Positions 41,024 through 41,319 of a stretch of 41,319 nucleotides of DNA are shown here, piece after piece. Under the pieces are notes generated by a model. That model was not told where the DNA came from and ran no database searches. It worked only from the letters and a program-made list of their open reading frames with translations. The position numbers and the translations under genes were made by a program. Position 1 is the stretch's first letter; the number at the start of each line of letters is the position of its first letter. The DNA comes from Enterobacterales bacterium. GTDB lineage: Bacteria; Pseudomonadota; Gammaproteobacteria; Enterobacterales; Enterobacteriaceae. The stretch lies in NCBI GenBank assembly GCA_015655145.1, contig JAATFO010000058.1, positions 1 to 41,319 on the forward strand, written 5' to 3'.

Positions 41024-41319
41024 ATGGATAAGACTGTAGCTGGCTTGATCGGAGCGATGACCGTTCTCGCCGCGACGGCCCCATCGCAAGCTGCGACGGA
41101 TATGCCGCCCGGGAGCGAGGCTGCCATGCAGGTGAGTTCCTATGCCGACCTGTTGAAGCCGATCCCGAACGCTCGCGCCTTGCTAGAGGCTTCGGCTGCG
41201 GCAGAGGCAGGGGCCGCCCCGGAAGCTGAGGGACAGGCGAGGGTTCAAGAGGTTCAATACCACCATCACCACCACCATCATTACCGCCACCGTTACTATC
41301 GCCACCATCACCATCATCA
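41024..41319 (+). CDS. Secreted histidine-rich protein, 5' part (runs off window)
   Basis: Starts with ATG at 41024 after a good AGGAG site and stays open to the last base (98 codons visible). Residues 1-23 form a signal peptide ending APSQA before ATDMPPG. The mature part has SYADLLKPIPNARALLEA and a linker rich in Ala and Glu, then a run of seven histidines, a YRHRYYRH element and another histidine run. Proteins of this build are, to my knowledge, frequent in Rhizobiales and function is not established; metal binding is a reasonable guess. Histidine codons are mixed CAC/CAT, and the run is not a cloning tag. It is not an enterobacterial gene. Confidence 0.7.
   Translation, partial: MDKTVAGLIGAMTVLAATAPSQAATDMPPGSEAAMQVSSYADLLKPIPNARALLEASAAAEAGAAPEAEGQARVQEVQYHHHHHHHYRHRYYRHHHHH

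Noticed and set aside
41250-41319. Histidine run as a vector-derived His-tag
   Set aside because: The runs are broken by Tyr and Arg, follow a natural signal peptide and linker, and no vector sequence is present.

Overview
The window is a chromosomal segment of a gammaproteobacterium of the order Enterobacterales. Gene content, gene order and protein sequences follow the Escherichia coli hrpB-to-proS neighbourhood almost gene for gene, with the same unusual start codons (GTG for frr, skp and lpxA; TTG for cdsA and fabZ). The closest genus cannot be fixed by eye. Several genes of the E. coli map are absent (fhuACDB, clcA, yadS, cdaR, yaeI, ldcC, nlpE, yaeF), which would fit a leaner lineage such as Pectobacteriaceae or Sodalis-like bacteria; that placement is inference.

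Layout. 1-3.6 kb: 3' end of hrpB, then mrcB (PBP1b). 3.6-8.8 kb: hemL (reverse), erpA, the btuF/mtnN pair (reverse) and dgt. 8.8-10.4 kb: degP behind a sigma-E-like promoter. 10.5-15.9 kb: a reverse-strand block of yaeH, dapD, glnD and map. 15.9-19.6 kb: rpsB with its S2-type leader, tsf, pyrH and frr (translation and UMP kinase). 19.6-35.8 kb: the large envelope and replication cluster dxr, uppS, cdsA, rseP, bamA, skp, lpxD, fabZ, lpxA, lpxB, rnhB, dnaE, accA. It joins isoprenoid carrier, phospholipid, outer-membrane assembly and lipid A synthesis with DNA polymerase III and acetyl-CoA carboxylase. 36.1-39.7 kb: yaeR, tilS, rof and yaeP (reverse), yaeQ and arfB.

At the right end, proS (reverse) is cut at about 40.63 kb. 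Its C-terminal editing and anticodon-binding parts are intact, but the N-terminal catalytic part is missing. From there to the end the sequence is visibly more GC-rich and encodes unrelated proteins: the C-terminal end of an alpha/beta hydrolase and the start of a secreted histidine-rich protein of a kind I associate with Rhizobiales-like alphaproteobacteria. Because prolyl-tRNA synthetase is essential, a chimeric join between two organisms is the simplest explanation; a real insertion with a second proS elsewhere is the alternative.

Regulatory sequence visible by eye includes sigma-E-like promoters before degP and inside rseP (facing bamA), a stringent-type promoter before rpsB, nine intrinsic terminators or attenuators, and a cluster of strong hairpins ahead of yaeH. 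No tRNA, rRNA, CRISPR array, insertion sequence or prophage was seen. I found no convincing new multi-gene system; apart from the junction this is conserved core genome.
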